Assembly (NCBI RefSeq): GCF_023169885.1 | Contig: NZ_AP025516.1 | Coordinates: 1,860,001-1,924,000 of the forward strand | DNA from: Desulfofustis limnaeus | GTDB lineage: Bacteria; Desulfobacterota; Desulfobulbia; Desulfobulbales; Desulfocapsaceae | Reading direction: 5' to 3' | Length of the DNA: 64,000 nt | Part shown: positions 1-8,375 of the stretch, in pieces | Numbering within the stretch: the stretch's first letter is position 1 | Layout of the letters: the number at the start of each line of letters is the position of its first letter | Made by a program: the position numbers and the translations under genes | Notes under the pieces: generated by a model | Told to the model about the DNA's origin: nothing | Seen by the model: the letters and a program-made list of their open reading frames with translations, nothing else | Database searches by the model: none

Positions 1-2
1 TC

Positions 3-776
3 TTCAGCGCCCTGGCCGGCCGCTCACTGGTGCTGCTCGGCAATCCGGTCGATCTGGCCAGTCTGATGGCCACCCTCACCGGCGGCAGCCAGCCGCCCTT
101 TTCCCGGTTGAGTGCCGAGTCCGCCGCCACGCTGACCTCGTTTCTCCCAGACGGGCTGCAGGGGATCATCAACAGCCGGGACGGGGGCGCTTTTCTGCAA
201 CGGCTGTTCAGCCGACTGGGACTCAACCTTGAGGCGCTGCTCGCCCAGGGCGGCCGGGATCAGGCACCGCAGACGCTGAAAGCGGCCTTGTTGGAGATCG
301 CCCACCTCTTCCAGCACTCGGAGCGGATCTCGGAACAGGCCGGCCGCCTGCTGGCCACGCTCGAGCTGTACCAGCTGGCCCAACTGCAACTGGGCCAGGA
401 GCGGCTGCTGATCTTTCCGCTGCCGCTGCCTTTTCTTGATCAGGGCTATCTGCTGGTGGAACAACGCCAAGAATCGTCCGAGGAGGCCGGTGAGCAGCCG
501 GAGGAGCACCGTTTTTCCCTGCACCTGAGCCTGGCCGGGCTCGGCCACCTGAAGATCGTCTTTCTGCTCAACCAGGAAGGGCTGTTCATCCGCTTCTATT
601 TCGACTCCAAGGATAAGGCGGTCTTCGCCGCCCAGTTCGAAACGGATCTGAAAGAGATGCTCAGCGGTGCGCCACTGGTCTCAGTGAGTTTTTCCGAGGG
701 TGCCGAGGACCCCGCCCGGGAGCTGGTGCGACGGCTGATCCCGCAGGAGCGCTCGATCCTCGACACCAAGGCGTGA
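3..776 (+). CDS. Hypothetical protein, FliK/YlqG-like (5' end outside window)
   Basis: The frame is open from the left edge, so the true start lies upstream; the first in-window ATG is at about 30 but the upstream codons continue the same protein style. At least 257 residues are visible, rich in Leu, Gln and Glu, with no signal peptide in the visible part. I do not recognise a catalytic motif. The next gene overlaps it by 4 nt and encodes a FlhB C-terminal-like protein. In other bacteria (ylqG-ylqH pairs) that arrangement places a flagellar hook-length-control (FliK)-like protein here. The FliK-like label therefore rests on context and a loose C-terminal resemblance, not on a clear motif. Confidence 0.55.
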   Translation, partial: FSALAGRSLVLLGNPVDLASLMATLTGGSQPPFSRLSAESAATLTSFLPDGLQGIINSRDGGAFLQRLFSRLGLNLEALLAQGGRDQAPQTLKAALLEIAHLFQHSERISEQAGRLLATLELYQLAQLQLGQERLLIFPLPLPFLDQGYLLVEQRQESSEEAGEQPEEHRFSLHLSLAGLGHLKIVFLLNQEGLFIRFYFDSKDKAVFAAQFETDLKEMLSGAPLVSVSFSEGAEDPARELVRRLIPQERSILDTKA

Positions 777-1069
777 ACATGGCGCTTGAGAAAAAACAGG
801 ATGCCGCAGTAGCGCTGCTCTACGATAAGAAACAGGCCGACGCACCGCGGGTGGTCGCCACCGGCAAGGGATTGGTGGCCCAGAAGATAATCGAGACAGC
901 TCGCGAGGCCGGGGTGCATATCCACGAGGATCCGGATCTGGTCGAGTTGCTGGCCAAGATTCCGCTCGGCCAGGAGATCCCCGTGGAGCTTTACCAGACC
1001 ATTGCCGAGGTGCTGGCCTTTGTCTATCGGATCAATGAGAACTTTAAACAGAAAGTCCAAACCGGTTAG
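773..1069 (+). CDS. FlhB C-terminal-like protein (EscU/YscU/HrpU family, YlqH type)
   Basis: About 98 residues. The sequence AVALLYDKKQADAPRVVATGKG, followed by KIIETAREAGVHIHEDPDLVELL and ending in YQTIAEVLAFVYRINE, matches the cytoplasmic C-terminal domain of FlhB/YscU export-switch proteins. The membrane part and the self-cleaving NPTH motif are absent, as in YlqH-type orphan copies. Translation may start at GTG 773, overlapping the preceding stop, or more conventionally at ATG 779. It probably acts in the cytoplasm. A link to flagellar export is inferred from the family; no other flagellar gene is in the window. Confidence 0.8.
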   Translation: MNMALEKKQDAAVALLYDKKQADAPRVVATGKGLVAQKIIETAREAGVHIHEDPDLVELLAKIPLGQEIPVELYQTIAEVLAFVYRINENFKQKVQTG

Positions 1070-1523
1070 GGGCTTGCTGCTGGCCGCCGTGCTGCTCGGC
1101 CTTCTCTCCTGCAGCGAACGGCCGGCACCGGAGGCAATCGCCCGCGGCTTCGTCGACGCCTGCGCGGAGGCGGTGCAACAACGGCGGCCGAATGCGCTGC
1201 GCGACCTGATCGCCACCGACTATCGCGACGCCGAGGGCCGTACCGGCCAGGAGGTGCTGGGCATCGCCGCCGGCTATCTGCTGCGCAACCGTTCGGTGCA
1301 CCTGATCACCCGGATCCAGTCGGCTGAACAGCGGGACGAGCGGATCGCCGCTACGGTGCTGGCAGCGCTGGCCGGCCGCCCGGTGGACGATGTGGCCCTG
1401 CTGCCGTCGATGGACGCCGATATTTACTGGTTCGATGTGGAACTGGTGGAAGAGGACGGCGACTGGCGAGTGATCAGCGCGGCGTGGCGGCCGGCGCTGG
1501 TTGATGATTTTCTCGCCCCCTGA
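1035..1523 (+). CDS. Putative lipoprotein of unknown function
   Basis: I place the start at ATG 1035, inside the 3' end of the previous gene (35-nt overlap in another frame). From there the product begins with a basic n-region, a hydrophobic stretch LLLAAVLLGLL and the lipobox Cys (LLSC), a typical lipoprotein signal. The mature part of about 140 residues has an NTF2/SnoaL-like flavour (a helix with FVDACAEAV, later IYWFDVELVEEDGDWRVISAAWRP), suggesting a small alpha+beta barrel. No catalytic residues can be named. The overlap implies co-transcription with the two upstream genes. Confidence 0.7.
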   Translation: MRTLNRKSKPVRGLLLAAVLLGLLSCSERPAPEAIARGFVDACAEAVQQRRPNALRDLIATDYRDAEGRTGQEVLGIAAGYLLRNRSVHLITRIQSAEQRDERIAATVLAALAGRPVDDVALLPSMDADIYWFDVELVEEDGDWRVISAAWRPALVDDFLAP

Positions 1524-1536
1524 GCAGGGTGCCGGG

Positions 1537-1785
1537 TTACCGGCTGTGGCGCTCCACCTCGTAGGCCCGTTCCTTGGACGAGACCCCAGAGAACATGGAC
1601 TTCTCCAGGTAGATCATGATGTAGAGCACGGCTACCGCAAGAACGATCAGACCCACCAGCTGAAACAACAATTTCGGCTTCTTCAGGTAGAGAAAGACGA
1701 TCACCGCCGCCAACAGGGCTGCAGCGACCCAGTTGGTGGTGAAAAGATCGAGAATCTGCACCAGATACTGTTCGATAGCCTGCAT
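1537..1785 (-). CDS. Small two-helix membrane protein
   Basis: 82 residues with two hydrophobic segments, roughly residues 18-34 (NWVAAALLAAVIVFLYL) and 39-62 (LLFQLVGLIVLAVAVLYIMIYL), separated by a short basic turn KKPK. The C-terminal tail is polar. An upstream GGAGCGGCCC stretch could serve as ribosome-binding site. It converges with the lipoprotein gene, and its promoter side faces the 30-bp palindrome at 1804-1867. Function unknown. Confidence 0.65.
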   Translation of the reverse strand: MQAIEQYLVQILDLFTTNWVAAALLAAVIVFLYLKKPKLLFQLVGLIVLAVAVLYIMIYLEKSMFSGVSSKERAYEVERHSR

Positions 1786-1803
1786 GGGCCGCTCCTAATA
1801 AGT

Positions 1804-1867
1804 GGGGTCAGGTCTTGTTTTTTGACATTTGCTGCTGAGCAAATGTCAAAAAACAAGACCTGACCCC
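1804..1867. repeat. Perfect 30-bp inverted repeat with 4-nt loop (REP/RAYT-like motif)
   Basis: Arm 1804-1833 is the exact reverse complement of arm 1838-1867, with a 4-nt loop GCTG between them. The outer ends read GGGGTCAGGTCTTG and its complement, a motif I associate with dispersed palindromes near REP-associated tyrosine transposases. It lies 18 nt upstream of the small membrane gene (minus strand) and just past the stop of the GGDEF gene, so an RNA copy could also terminate that transcript. I see no second copy of the outer motif in the window and no RAYT gene. Confidence 0.85.
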
Positions 1868-1874
1868 GTCTAAT

Positions 1875-2783
1875 TCATCCAAGGGTGACTCGGTTGCGGC
1901 CGCCCTGCTTGCTTGTATAGAGTAGTTTGTCGGCCCGTTTGATTATCGATTCCAGGGTGTCGCCGGGACACACCGAGGTGCCGCCGACGGACATGGTGAC
2001 CTGCAGTTTCTCGGAGCCATGCACCAGGAAGTTTTGTTGCACCAGCAGCCGCATCCGTTCGGCGAGCTGCTCCAGATCGGCCGCGGTGACCGTGCGTATG
2101 ACCCCAACAAACTCCTCGCCGCCCCACCGCCCATAGAGATCGAAGGGACGGGAGTTGGCCATGAGGGTCTGGGCGACCGCCTGCAGGACGGTATCTCCCA
2201 CGTCATGACCATAGGAGTCGTTGAACCGTTTGAAATGGTCCAGATCCATGAAGAGAATACCGAAGGGGAGCGCAAAGCGGTCGTACTCATGGAGTCGGGC
2301 GTTGATCTCCCGCTCCAGGTAGACCCGGTTGGCCAGTTGGGTCAAACCGTCGAGCAGGGCAAGCCGCTCCAATTCTTTGATACGCTGATTGTTCGCCTCG
2401 ATCGAGGTCAGATCGGTGAACATCTCGATGCCGCCGATCACCTTTCCCTGGGCGTCCCGGAGCGGGCAGACGCGGACCAGGACCGGAATTCTCTGGCCTC
2501 TTTTGTGGTGCAGGAATACTTCAGCCTCCCGTTCGACGCAATCTTCGATGGTATCGGCCAGCGGACACCGACCCAGGCAGAGTGTGCATCCTTCCCGATC
2601 CACGTGGCAGAGGATATTGTCGGCGCAGCTGCGGCCCACCACCTCTTCGGCGGCATAACCGGTAATCCTCTCCGCCGCCTTGTTCCAATAGGTTATGGTC
2701 CTGTCGACGGCAACGAAGTAGAGGCCGTCGTGGAGACTGTCGATAATGCGCGTATAGGTGGTCTCGTCAAATTTCAGCATGAA
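1875..2783 (-). CDS. PAS-GGDEF diguanylate cyclase
   Basis: A PAS domain (first ~125 residues) carries a Cys/His insertion with C..H.....C..C...C spacing (DNILCHVDREGCTLCLGRCPL), followed by a short linker and a GGDEF domain. The active-site loop reads WGGEEF, an active variant, and the metal-binding Asp is in FMDLDHFKRFND. No membrane segment is seen, so it should make cyclic di-GMP in the cytosol in response to a PAS ligand or redox state. I chose ATG 2783; the longer frame begins with TTG at 2822. No receiver domain or EAL domain is attached. The Cys-rich PAS insertion may bind metal or sense redox (inference). Confidence 0.88.
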   Translation of the reverse strand, partial: FMLKFDETTYTRIIDSLHDGLYFVAVDRTITYWNKAAERITGYAAEEVVGRSCADNILCHVDREGCTLCLGRCPLADTIEDCVEREAEVFLHHKRGQRIPVLVRVCPLRDAQGKVIGGIEMFTDLTSIEANNQRIKELERLALLDGLTQLANRVYLEREINARLHEYDRFALPFGILFMDLDHFKRFNDSYGHDVGDTVLQAVAQTLMANSRPFDLYGRWGGEEFVGVIRTVTAADLEQLAERMRLLVQQNFLVHGSEKLQVTMSVGGTSVCPGDTLESIIKRADKLLYTSKQGGRNRVTLG

Positions 2784-3078
2784 AAGGGGCTCGTCCGGGT
2801 ACAGGAGAAAGATACGATGCAACTTCTTTCACTATGCCACAATACCTGCCATATTTCCAGAACCTCCAACAATCATGAAAAATGCTGATTCATTGCGTGA
2901 CGCTTTTGTTCGGTAGATTTGTTCGAGCTGTTGCAGGGCAAAACGTGAGGCGGTCGTCCCTACAACCAAAACAGGGACTGTACCAACTCCCGTTTGGTTG
3001 TTATTTTGTAGGATGAAGGATGCATTGCACCGGTTCCTATCAATCCTCGGGTGGTTGCGGCAATCAGGAGGCACGCCC
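2784..3078. other. Intergenic region between divergent GGDEF and DUF3300 genes
   Basis: About 295 bases, more AT-rich than its flanks, holding the upstream regions of both divergent genes. A CAGGAGG ribosome-binding site at 3065-3071 precedes the DUF3300 start. I see no convincing ORF, no strong -35/-10 pair and no repeat. Confidence 0.4.
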
Positions 3079-4425
3079 ATGAAAAACAGTCCCTTGTTCC
3101 TGCTTGGCACGCTGATGATCTTTCTGACGCTGGCCATGGCTCGTCCGGTTTCGGCCCAGCTCGAGCCGGACGAAGAGCTGCCGCCTCCCTTCACGGAGGA
3201 AGAGCTGGCCCAACTGCTCGCCCCCATCGCCCTCTATCCCGATCCCCTGCTCTCGCAGATCCTGATGGCATCAACCTATCCCATCGAGATCGTCGAGGCC
3301 CAGCGGTGGATCGCCGACAATCCGGGGCTGAGCGGCGAAGAACTCGATGCTCACCTGGTGGAACTGGACTGGGCCCCGAGCGTCAAGGCCCTGTGCCACT
3401 TTCCGTTGATCCTGACCATGATGAGTGAGCGTCTCGAGCAGACGGCCGATCTGGGCAACGCCTTTCTCTTCCAGGAAGACGAGGTGATGGATGTGGTCCA
3501 GGAGTTGCGGGCCCAGGCCCACGAGGCGGGCAACCTAGCCGATTCCAGTGAGCAGCAGGTCATCGTCGAGGAAGAAACGATCATCATCGAACCGGCGAAC
3601 CCGCGGGTCATCTACGTGCCGCTCTACAATCCCTCCTTCGTTTACGGCCGCTGGCGCTACCCCGATTATCCGCCCTATTACTGGGTCCCCGGGGACATGA
3701 GGGTGGGCAGTGGCATCAGCTACTGGCCCGGCCACCAGTTTCATTTCGTCTTCGGTTCCTGGAGCCTGTTCGACTGGCCGCGCCGCACCCTGTACGTCGA
3801 CCCGTTCAGCCGGCCGGGTTTTGTCAGGCACGACCGCTGGTGGCGGGAACGCGATGGTTGGTATCACGATCCGCGCTATCGCCGCGGCTCCCCCTTCTAT
3901 CGCCGGCCACACCTGGACTCGGAGAGACGTCCGTACTACCGGCGTGATCGATTTCCGGACCCAAAACCCACGATCGTCCCGCCGCCGCGCCGGCCCGAAC
4001 CGGTACCCGCGTACCCGCCCATCCGACGCCATCAGTCGCCTCCTGACTACCAGGAAAACCAGCAGGAATGGCGGCGCTCCGTCATCATTCCCCAACCGCA
4101 GCCGCCGGTGGTTCAACCGCCCCGACCTCGGCCAGAAACGGTGCCCGTACGCCCGTCCGTCCGGCGCCACCAGGCGCCCCCTGACTACCAGGAAAACCAG
4201 CAGGAATGGCGGCGCACTGTCATCATCCCGCAACCTCAACCGACGGTGGTTCCGCCGCCGCAACCGCCGGTGGTGGTGCAACCGCCGATGGCACAACCAC
4301 CCCGACCGCTGCCGCGCGGGGCGGTACGTGAGCAGGTGGTGGAACCACCAAGCGAGCGGGAACGGTTGCGGATCGACTGGCAGCGGTTCAACAACAAGGA
4401 ACGCATCCCGCCCGCCAGGCGCTAG
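3079..4425 (+). CDS. DUF3300 domain protein, exported
   Basis: Start chosen at ATG 3079, eight bases after CAGGAGG; it gives a signal peptide (MKNSPLFLLGTLMIFLTLA...VSAQ). The DUF3300 core follows: LLAPIALYPDPLLSQILMAS, then AQRWIADNPGL and LDWAPSVKALCHFP. After about residue 180 come Tyr/Trp/Arg-rich segments and then a long Pro/Gln/Arg-rich tail. The tail has a 46-residue tandem duplication (units starting near bases 4024 and 4162, each with PPDYQENQQEWRR). Probably periplasmic or envelope-associated; the biochemical role of DUF3300 is not established. A hairpin at 4492-4513 may terminate the gene. Confidence 0.88.
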   Translation: MKNSPLFLLGTLMIFLTLAMARPVSAQLEPDEELPPPFTEEELAQLLAPIALYPDPLLSQILMASTYPIEIVEAQRWIADNPGLSGEELDAHLVELDWAPSVKALCHFPLILTMMSERLEQTADLGNAFLFQEDEVMDVVQELRAQAHEAGNLADSSEQQVIVEEETIIIEPANPRVIYVPLYNPSFVYGRWRYPDYPPYYWVPGDMRVGSGISYWPGHQFHFVFGSWSLFDWPRRTLYVDPFSRPGFVRHDRWWRERDGWYHDPRYRRGSPFYRRPHLDSERRPYYRRDRFPDPKPTIVPPPRRPEPVPAYPPIRRHQSPPDYQENQQEWRRSVIIPQPQPPVVQPPRPRPETVPVRPSVRRHQAPPDYQENQQEWRRTVIIPQPQPTVVPPPQPPVVVQPPMAQPPRPLPRGAVREQVVEPPSERERLRIDWQRFNNKERIPPARR

Positions 4426-4491
4426 TCCACCGACCGCCGCGGCAAACGGCAGGCCCCCGGCCGGCGGCCGGAGTGGTGCCCCCGTCCGGAT

Positions 4492-4513
4492 CGCGTGCGG
4501 TTTCCCGCACGCG
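4492..4513 (+). terminator. 9-bp hairpin, probable terminator of the DUF3300 gene
   Basis: CGCGTGCGG and CCGCACGCG form a perfect stem around a 4-nt loop, followed by GGGGGC and a T-rich run TTTCTTTC. It lies between convergent genes, about 65 bases after the DUF3300 stop. The T tract is interrupted, so efficiency is uncertain. Confidence 0.5.
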
Positions 4514-4526
4514 GGGGGCTTTCTTT

Positions 4527-6215
4527 CTACACCTTGAACCGGGCCACGATGTCGTTGAGTTCGGAGGAGCGTTCGAGAAGCGTCCCGGCGCTTTTCTTGA
4601 TGTCGTTGCTGCTTTTCGAGATGCTATTCGCCGCCGCCGAGACCGTGGCAATGTCCTCGGAGATGGTGACCGAGGCGGTGGAGCTGTTGTTGACGTTCTC
4701 GTTCACCTCTTGAATCCCCTCGCTGGCCTGGGCGATATTGGCGGCAATCTCGCTGGTGGTGGCCGTCTGTTCCTCCACCGCCGTGGCTATGGTACCGACG
4801 ATCTCGTTGACGTTGCCGATGATCTCCGAGATCCGGCCGATCTCCCCGCCGGTGGAGTGGGTCATCGTCTGCACGTCCTCGATCAGCTTCTTGATATCCA
4901 GCGTCGCGCTGGCCGTCTGTTTGGCCAATTCCTTGATCTCGTTGGCCACCACCGCGAACCCCTTGCCCGCCTCTCCGGCTCGCGCCGCCTCGATGGTGGC
5001 GTTGAGGGCCAGCAGGTTGGTCTGTTCGGAGATCTCGGTGATGGTCTCGGTGACCCGTCCGATCTTGTTGGCGGCCTCGCCCAGGGCCGTCATTTTTTCC
5101 GATGCCCCCTGGGCCTGCGTCACCGCCTCGGTGGAGATGCCGCGGGCGCGTTCGGCATTCTCGGCGATCTCGTTGATGGTCGAACTCATTTCCTCGGCGG
5201 CCGACGCCACCATGTTGGAATTGGTGGCCGATTGCTCCATGGCGGCTGCCACGTTGTTCAAGTTGGCGCTCATTTCCTCCGCTGCGGTCGCCACGTTGCC
5301 GGCCCGCTGCGATGTCTCCTCGGCGCTGGACAACAGGGTTTCCGAGATGTGTGACAGCTCCCGGGAACTGGTGCCGACGGTCTGCGAGTTGTCGGCAATC
5401 CGCCTGATCATCTCCTGCAACCGCTCGATGAAGGTATTGAACCAGCGGGCCAGTTCCCCCACTTCATCATTGGACACTATGGGCAATCGCTTGGTCAGGT
5501 CGCCCTCGCCCTCGGCAATGTCTCGAAGATTGACGATGGCCGCGTTGATGGGCGTAACGATGGAACGGGTGATCAGCCAAGTCAGGGCGATCCCGACGAT
5601 GAGGCCGACGATGATGGTGCCGAGCAGCAGGTTGCGGGCCGCACGATAGGTCGCCGTGGCCGCATCGTTGGCCTTTCGGGCATCGGCCAGGTTGATCTCG
5701 GTCAGCTGATCCATCTGGTTGCGCATCTGTTCGAATTTGTCGCTCGTCTCGCCGAGGGACAACTCCATCGCCCGCCGCCGTCCTTCCTCGGTGTTCTTGC
5801 CCAGTTCGGCAAGCACCTGTCCGGTGGAGCCCTCCCACTCTCGTCGGGCCCGGTCATGGGTGTCGATGATGCTTTTCTCCTGGTCGGTGGAGGCGAGCGC
5901 CTTGAAGGCGTCCCAGCGCTCCTGCGACTGCTTGAAATTGGTATGATATTCTTCGAGTAGCCGGGTGTAGGTGGCAGAGCCAAATTCGGCAAAGATCATC
6001 GATCGCTCCGCCACCAGAAGCTGCTGAAGATCCCGATCCGCTTCGATCAGGTAATCGATGCTGGGCAGACGGACGGTGAAGATTTCCAGCAGGGAGGCGT
6101 CGATCATCCGCATGCCGCGGGCCGAGCCCCAACCGATCAGGACCATGAGCAACAGGAGGATGAAACAAACGGAAAAAATCTTCGATCTGATGCGCAAATT
6201 CTTGATGAACCCCAT
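4527..6215 (-). CDS. Methyl-accepting chemotaxis protein
   Basis: ATG 6215 follows AAGGAG with a 6-nt spacer, giving 562 residues. Order: N-terminal membrane helix ([18 protein letters not shown]), a periplasmic four-helix-bundle sensor region, a second membrane helix ([21 protein letters not shown]), a HAMP domain (ending [14 protein letters not shown]) and a long cytoplasmic coiled coil. The conserved hairpin tip contains [11 protein letters not shown] and [15 protein letters not shown], which contacts CheA and CheW. It is a transmembrane chemoreceptor; no C-terminal CheR-docking pentapeptide is seen (ends ARFKV). No che genes lie nearby, so it is an orphan receptor here. Confidence 0.95.
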   Translation of the reverse strand: MGFIKNLRIRSKIFSVCFILLLLMVLIGWGSARGMRMIDASLLEIFTVRLPSIDYLIEADRDLQQLLVAERSMIFAEFGSATYTRLLEEYHTNFKQSQERWDAFKALASTDQEKSIIDTHDRARREWEGSTGQVLAELGKNTEEGRRRAMELSLGETSDKFEQMRNQMDQLTEINLADARKANDAATATYRAARNLLLGTIIVGLIVGIALTWLITRSIVTPINAAIVNLRDIAEGEGDLTKRLPIVSNDEVGELARWFNTFIERLQEMIRRIADNSQTVGTSSRELSHISETLLSSAEETSQRAGNVATAAEEMSANLNNVAAAMEQSATNSNMVASAAEEMSSTINEIAENAERARGISTEAVTQAQGASEKMTALGEAANKIGRVTETITEISEQTNLLALNATIEAARAGEAGKGFAVVANEIKELAKQTASATLDIKKLIEDVQTMTHSTGGEIGRISEIIGNVNEIVGTIATAVEEQTATTSEIAANIAQASEGIQEVNENVNNSSTASVTISEDIATVSAAANSISKSSNDIKKSAGTLLERSSELNDIVARFKV

Positions 6216-6371
6216 GCCCGGCTCCTTTGGCTGGTAAAAGTAGACACTCGATACGGCGCGGCACCACACCGCCTCAACGGTATATGCACCGGACCCCAGC
6301 TTTCATCCTAGCGAAGAAAGCGCGGCGGGGTCAAGGTCGCCTAAAAATATTTCCTGCTCTTTGCCGCAGGT

Positions 6372-6881
6372 TCAGAGGGCCAGGCGCACCATCGCCCCGA
6401 AAAAGAGGGTATCGGTATCGATGTCCGTATTCTCGTCATCCAGATCGGCCGAGTCGTTGAACCGGTACAGGGCGTAAAAATCCCCATACAGGCCGGGCAG
6501 CAACTCCAGGTTGAGCCCGCCCCGGAAGGCGAAGAACGGCTGATCGGCGAAGTCTCCGTCACGATACTCGATGCCCACCCCGGCGCCGCCGTAGATGCTT
6601 CGACCGAGCAGGACAAAGGCCTGGGGGGCCAGGGCGGTCTCCCCGAAACGGTCCGGCAGGATCTCCAGATCCACCTCGAACCCGAGCAACCCCGGCCAGT
6701 ACTGGTAGCTGGCGAGGTAGGAAAAACCATCGTCATCGACATCGTCGATGTCGACATCGTCAACCGCTATCCAGTAGTTGACCCCGCCGCCGATCCGATG
6801 CTCGGCGGCCGGCGCCAGAGCCGCGCCGCAGCAGCTCAGGAAAAACATGGCAACGACGATCCACGAAATACGTACGCTCAT
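6372..6881 (-). CDS. Small outer-membrane beta-barrel-like protein
   Basis: 169 residues preceded by GGGAGG at good spacing. It starts with a signal peptide (VVAMFFLSCCGAALAPAAE) and continues with alternating hydrophobic strands and Gly turns (YLASYQYWPGLLGFEVDLEIL, FVLLGRSIYGGAGVGIEY, LLPGLYGDFYALYRF), ending in a strand GAMVRLAL. This is the pattern of an 8-strand OmpW/OmpA-like porin family barrel. An Asp-rich loop near residues 40-52 (DDVDIDDVDDDG) may bind cations. The specific substrate or partner is unknown. Confidence 0.75.
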   Translation of the reverse strand: MSVRISWIVVAMFFLSCCGAALAPAAEHRIGGGVNYWIAVDDVDIDDVDDDGFSYLASYQYWPGLLGFEVDLEILPDRFGETALAPQAFVLLGRSIYGGAGVGIEYRDGDFADQPFFAFRGGLNLELLPGLYGDFYALYRFNDSADLDDENTDIDTDTLFFGAMVRLAL

Positions 6882-7004
6882 GACAACCTCCCATCTCTCA
6901 TACTGGTGGTGATAACGAACCGCTCACTTCAACGGTGGGCCTTCTGCAAAACCGGTGGCGCGTCTGGACGGTACATACCTGTCGCCCGTTATCGCACAGA
7001 AACG

Positions 7005-7358
7005 TCAGGCCTTGAGCCGTAAAAAATCTCCGTCGATGATCAACAGTTTCACCCCGGTCTTGGTCGTTGAACGATGCGAACTCAGATCATCAGAGACCAC
7101 GTACGACATGCCCGGCACCAAGATTGAGCGCGCACCGTCTTCCTGTTCATTGACGACTTCCCCTTCCAGACAATGCACGATGTGCCCTTTCTGGCACCAG
7201 TGATCGGCCAGATAACCGGGAGAATACTCAACGATGCGTATGCGCAACCCGTCAAACTGAAGGGTCTGCCAATACGCGACCCCGTGTGTGCCCTTATGCT
7301 CGGTTTTTGGAACCAGCGACCAATCGATCGTTTGAAACGGGATATTCTTATCGTTCAT
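7005..7358 (-). CDS. DHCW-motif cupin-fold protein
   Basis: 117 residues forming a single cupin barrel. The stretch YLADHWCQKGHIVHCLEGEV carries the ADHWC..GH signature of the small DHCW-motif cupin family and offers His and Cys ligands for a metal. The second cupin motif is near GMSYVVSDDLSSHRS. The substrate is unknown. The gene is monocistronic and starts about 90 bases before the left att copy of the tRNA-Asp element, so it belongs to the chromosomal flank rather than the element. Confidence 0.82.
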   Translation of the reverse strand: MNDKNIPFQTIDWSLVPKTEHKGTHGVAYWQTLQFDGLRIRIVEYSPGYLADHWCQKGHIVHCLEGEVVNEQEDGARSILVPGMSYVVSDDLSSHRSTTKTGVKLLIIDGDFLRLKA

Positions 7359-7414
7359 GGTTTTACCATCTCATGCGCGAGAAAGCTCACTCATTGAGCC
7401 CCCTAAAATGGAAT

Positions 7415-7441
7415 GGGGTTTCAGGAAAACCCTGAAACCCC
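7415..7441 (-). terminator. Terminator hairpin of the left tRNA-Asp copy
   Basis: GGGGTTTCAGG and CCTGAAACCCC form an 11-bp stem with a 5-nt loop. The same 27-bp hairpin occurs at 12903-12929 behind the intact tRNA-Asp. On the minus strand it is followed by ATTCCATTTTAGGGGG. Here it has no complete tRNA gene in front of it. Confidence 0.75.
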
Positions 7442-7449
7442 TCTGGTGC

Positions 7450-7495
7450 TGGCGGAGCGGACGGGACTCGAACCCGCGACCTCCGGCGTGACAGG
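7450..7495 (-). repeat. Left att-like copy: 3' half of tRNA-Asp
   Basis: These 46 bases are identical to 12939-12984, the 3' half of tRNA-Asp from the encoded CCA back into the anticodon loop, and diverge immediately afterwards. Similarity continues on the other side through the terminator hairpin and into a GAGCCCCCTAAAATGG segment (7396-7411). A partial tRNA plus an intact tRNA on the far side of foreign DNA is the expected result of tyrosine-recombinase integration at a tRNA 3' end. This stretch is not a working tRNA, since it lacks the 5' half. Confidence 0.85.
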
Positions 7496-7949
7496 GCGAG
7501 AAGAAAATATTTTGTCTAGAGATTTCAATATTATATACGTTATAAAAAATCATCTAAACACACATCTTCTCAGAAAATGGCCCCCTGAAAAGCCCTTTAC
7601 TCAGATTCTTACAACCATTTGTGAATCCATCACAAGGTACTACATGCCTAGAATTTTGGAATCCCCTCTTTCCGCTTTTCTTCTGTCCCTTGCATGATGG
7701 CATTTTCCCACATCAATGCTTCTGGCGCTTCCACGACCATCCGCAGAGATCCGGCAGGGACATAAGGGCACCTTGAATAATGCCATTTTCAATAAACGCG
7801 TTGTTGCGCCGTAAAAATCTGCACTCATGAACACCATTTTTCGTCAAACTATGATGGCCATGAGACGATTTTCTGCTCTTATGATCTCACGTATCGCTCT
7901 TTCAGGAGCCGGTGTGCGCCTTCTACGTTCTGAAGGCGCACGTCTGCTG
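7496..7949. other. AT-rich gene-free stretch at the left end of the element
   Basis: About 450 bases, clearly more AT-rich than the chromosome around it. I find no ORF with believable start, length and composition on either strand. A 9-bp hairpin (GTGCGCCTT ... AAGGCGCAC, about 7914-7942) lies just before the stop of the IS5 remnant and could be part of an old IS end. The stretch probably holds decayed element DNA. Confidence 0.4.
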
Positions 7950-8111
7950 TTAAGCGGTGGCCAGCAGTGCGAAACGGCTCACATTGTAAGCCAAATTGCG
8001 CAAGCCGATCTTGGCCCTGATTCTGATCATGCCAATACCCCGCATCAGTGTGCTGCCGGTACGCATGGCCATCACGCCGAAAACGTGTTCGACTCGGCTG
8101 CGGATCTTCGA
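7950..8111 (-). pseudogene. IS5-family transposase, C-terminal remnant
   Basis: In-frame translation gives 53 residues before a TAA stop: KIRSRVEHVFGVMAMRTGS, then IRAKIGLRNLAYNVSRFALL. This is the C-terminal end of an IS5-type DDE transposase, with the RVEHVFG block that holds the catalytic Glu. A TGA stop lies just upstream and the rest of the gene is missing, so it is a dead fragment. It abuts the brnA gene. Confidence 0.75.
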
Positions 8112-8144
8112 TCAGTCCGTTGCAGCTTTGCGCAGCAAAGAAAC

Positions 8145-8375
8145 TTATTGCTGGTGGGCCGTGTACTCATCAAGCAACCGACGGATCATCTTCTGGTACT
8201 GCGTATTGTGTTTCTTGGCTTCCCGCTTGAAGAAATCAATCGAGGCCTTGCTCAAGGCAATCGTCACCCGCACCGTCTCATCCTTGAGCGCCAACTCTTC
8301 CGGCGACGGCAGGAAATCAGAAACGACCCGCACCTTGCCGATCGGCTCATCCGTGTATGTTATTTTCTTTCTCAT
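8145..8375 (-). CDS. brnA: BrnA-type antitoxin
   Basis: 76 residues, typical of BrnA antitoxins. The C-terminal half, VRVTIALSKASIDFFKREAKKHNTQYQKMIRRLLDEY, is a ribbon-helix-helix DNA-binding fold. It overlaps the end of brnT by 29 nt, the usual brnT-brnA layout with the toxin gene first. The N-terminal part (about 30 residues) would wrap the toxin. The complex is expected to repress the promoter at 8678-8705. Intact, with good codon structure, unlike the decayed DNA around it. Confidence 0.85.
   Translation of the reverse strand: MRKKITYTDEPIGKVRVVSDFLPSPEELALKDETVRVTIALSKASIDFFKREAKKHNTQYQKMIRRLLDEYTAHQQ

Noticed and set aside
2019-2888. 289-codon frame opposite the GGDEF gene
   Set aside because: Antisense of a PAS-GGDEF protein with an intact GGEEF site; no start context or motif of its own.
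3960-4300. Possible CRISPR-like or satellite repeat
   Set aside because: The repeat is a two-unit in-frame coding duplication in the DUF3300 gene, not spaced short repeats. No CRISPR array is seen anywhere in the window.
7640-7837. 65-codon minus-strand frame in the AT-rich part of the element
   Set aside because: No ribosome-binding site, no motif and a composition change half-way; likely random.
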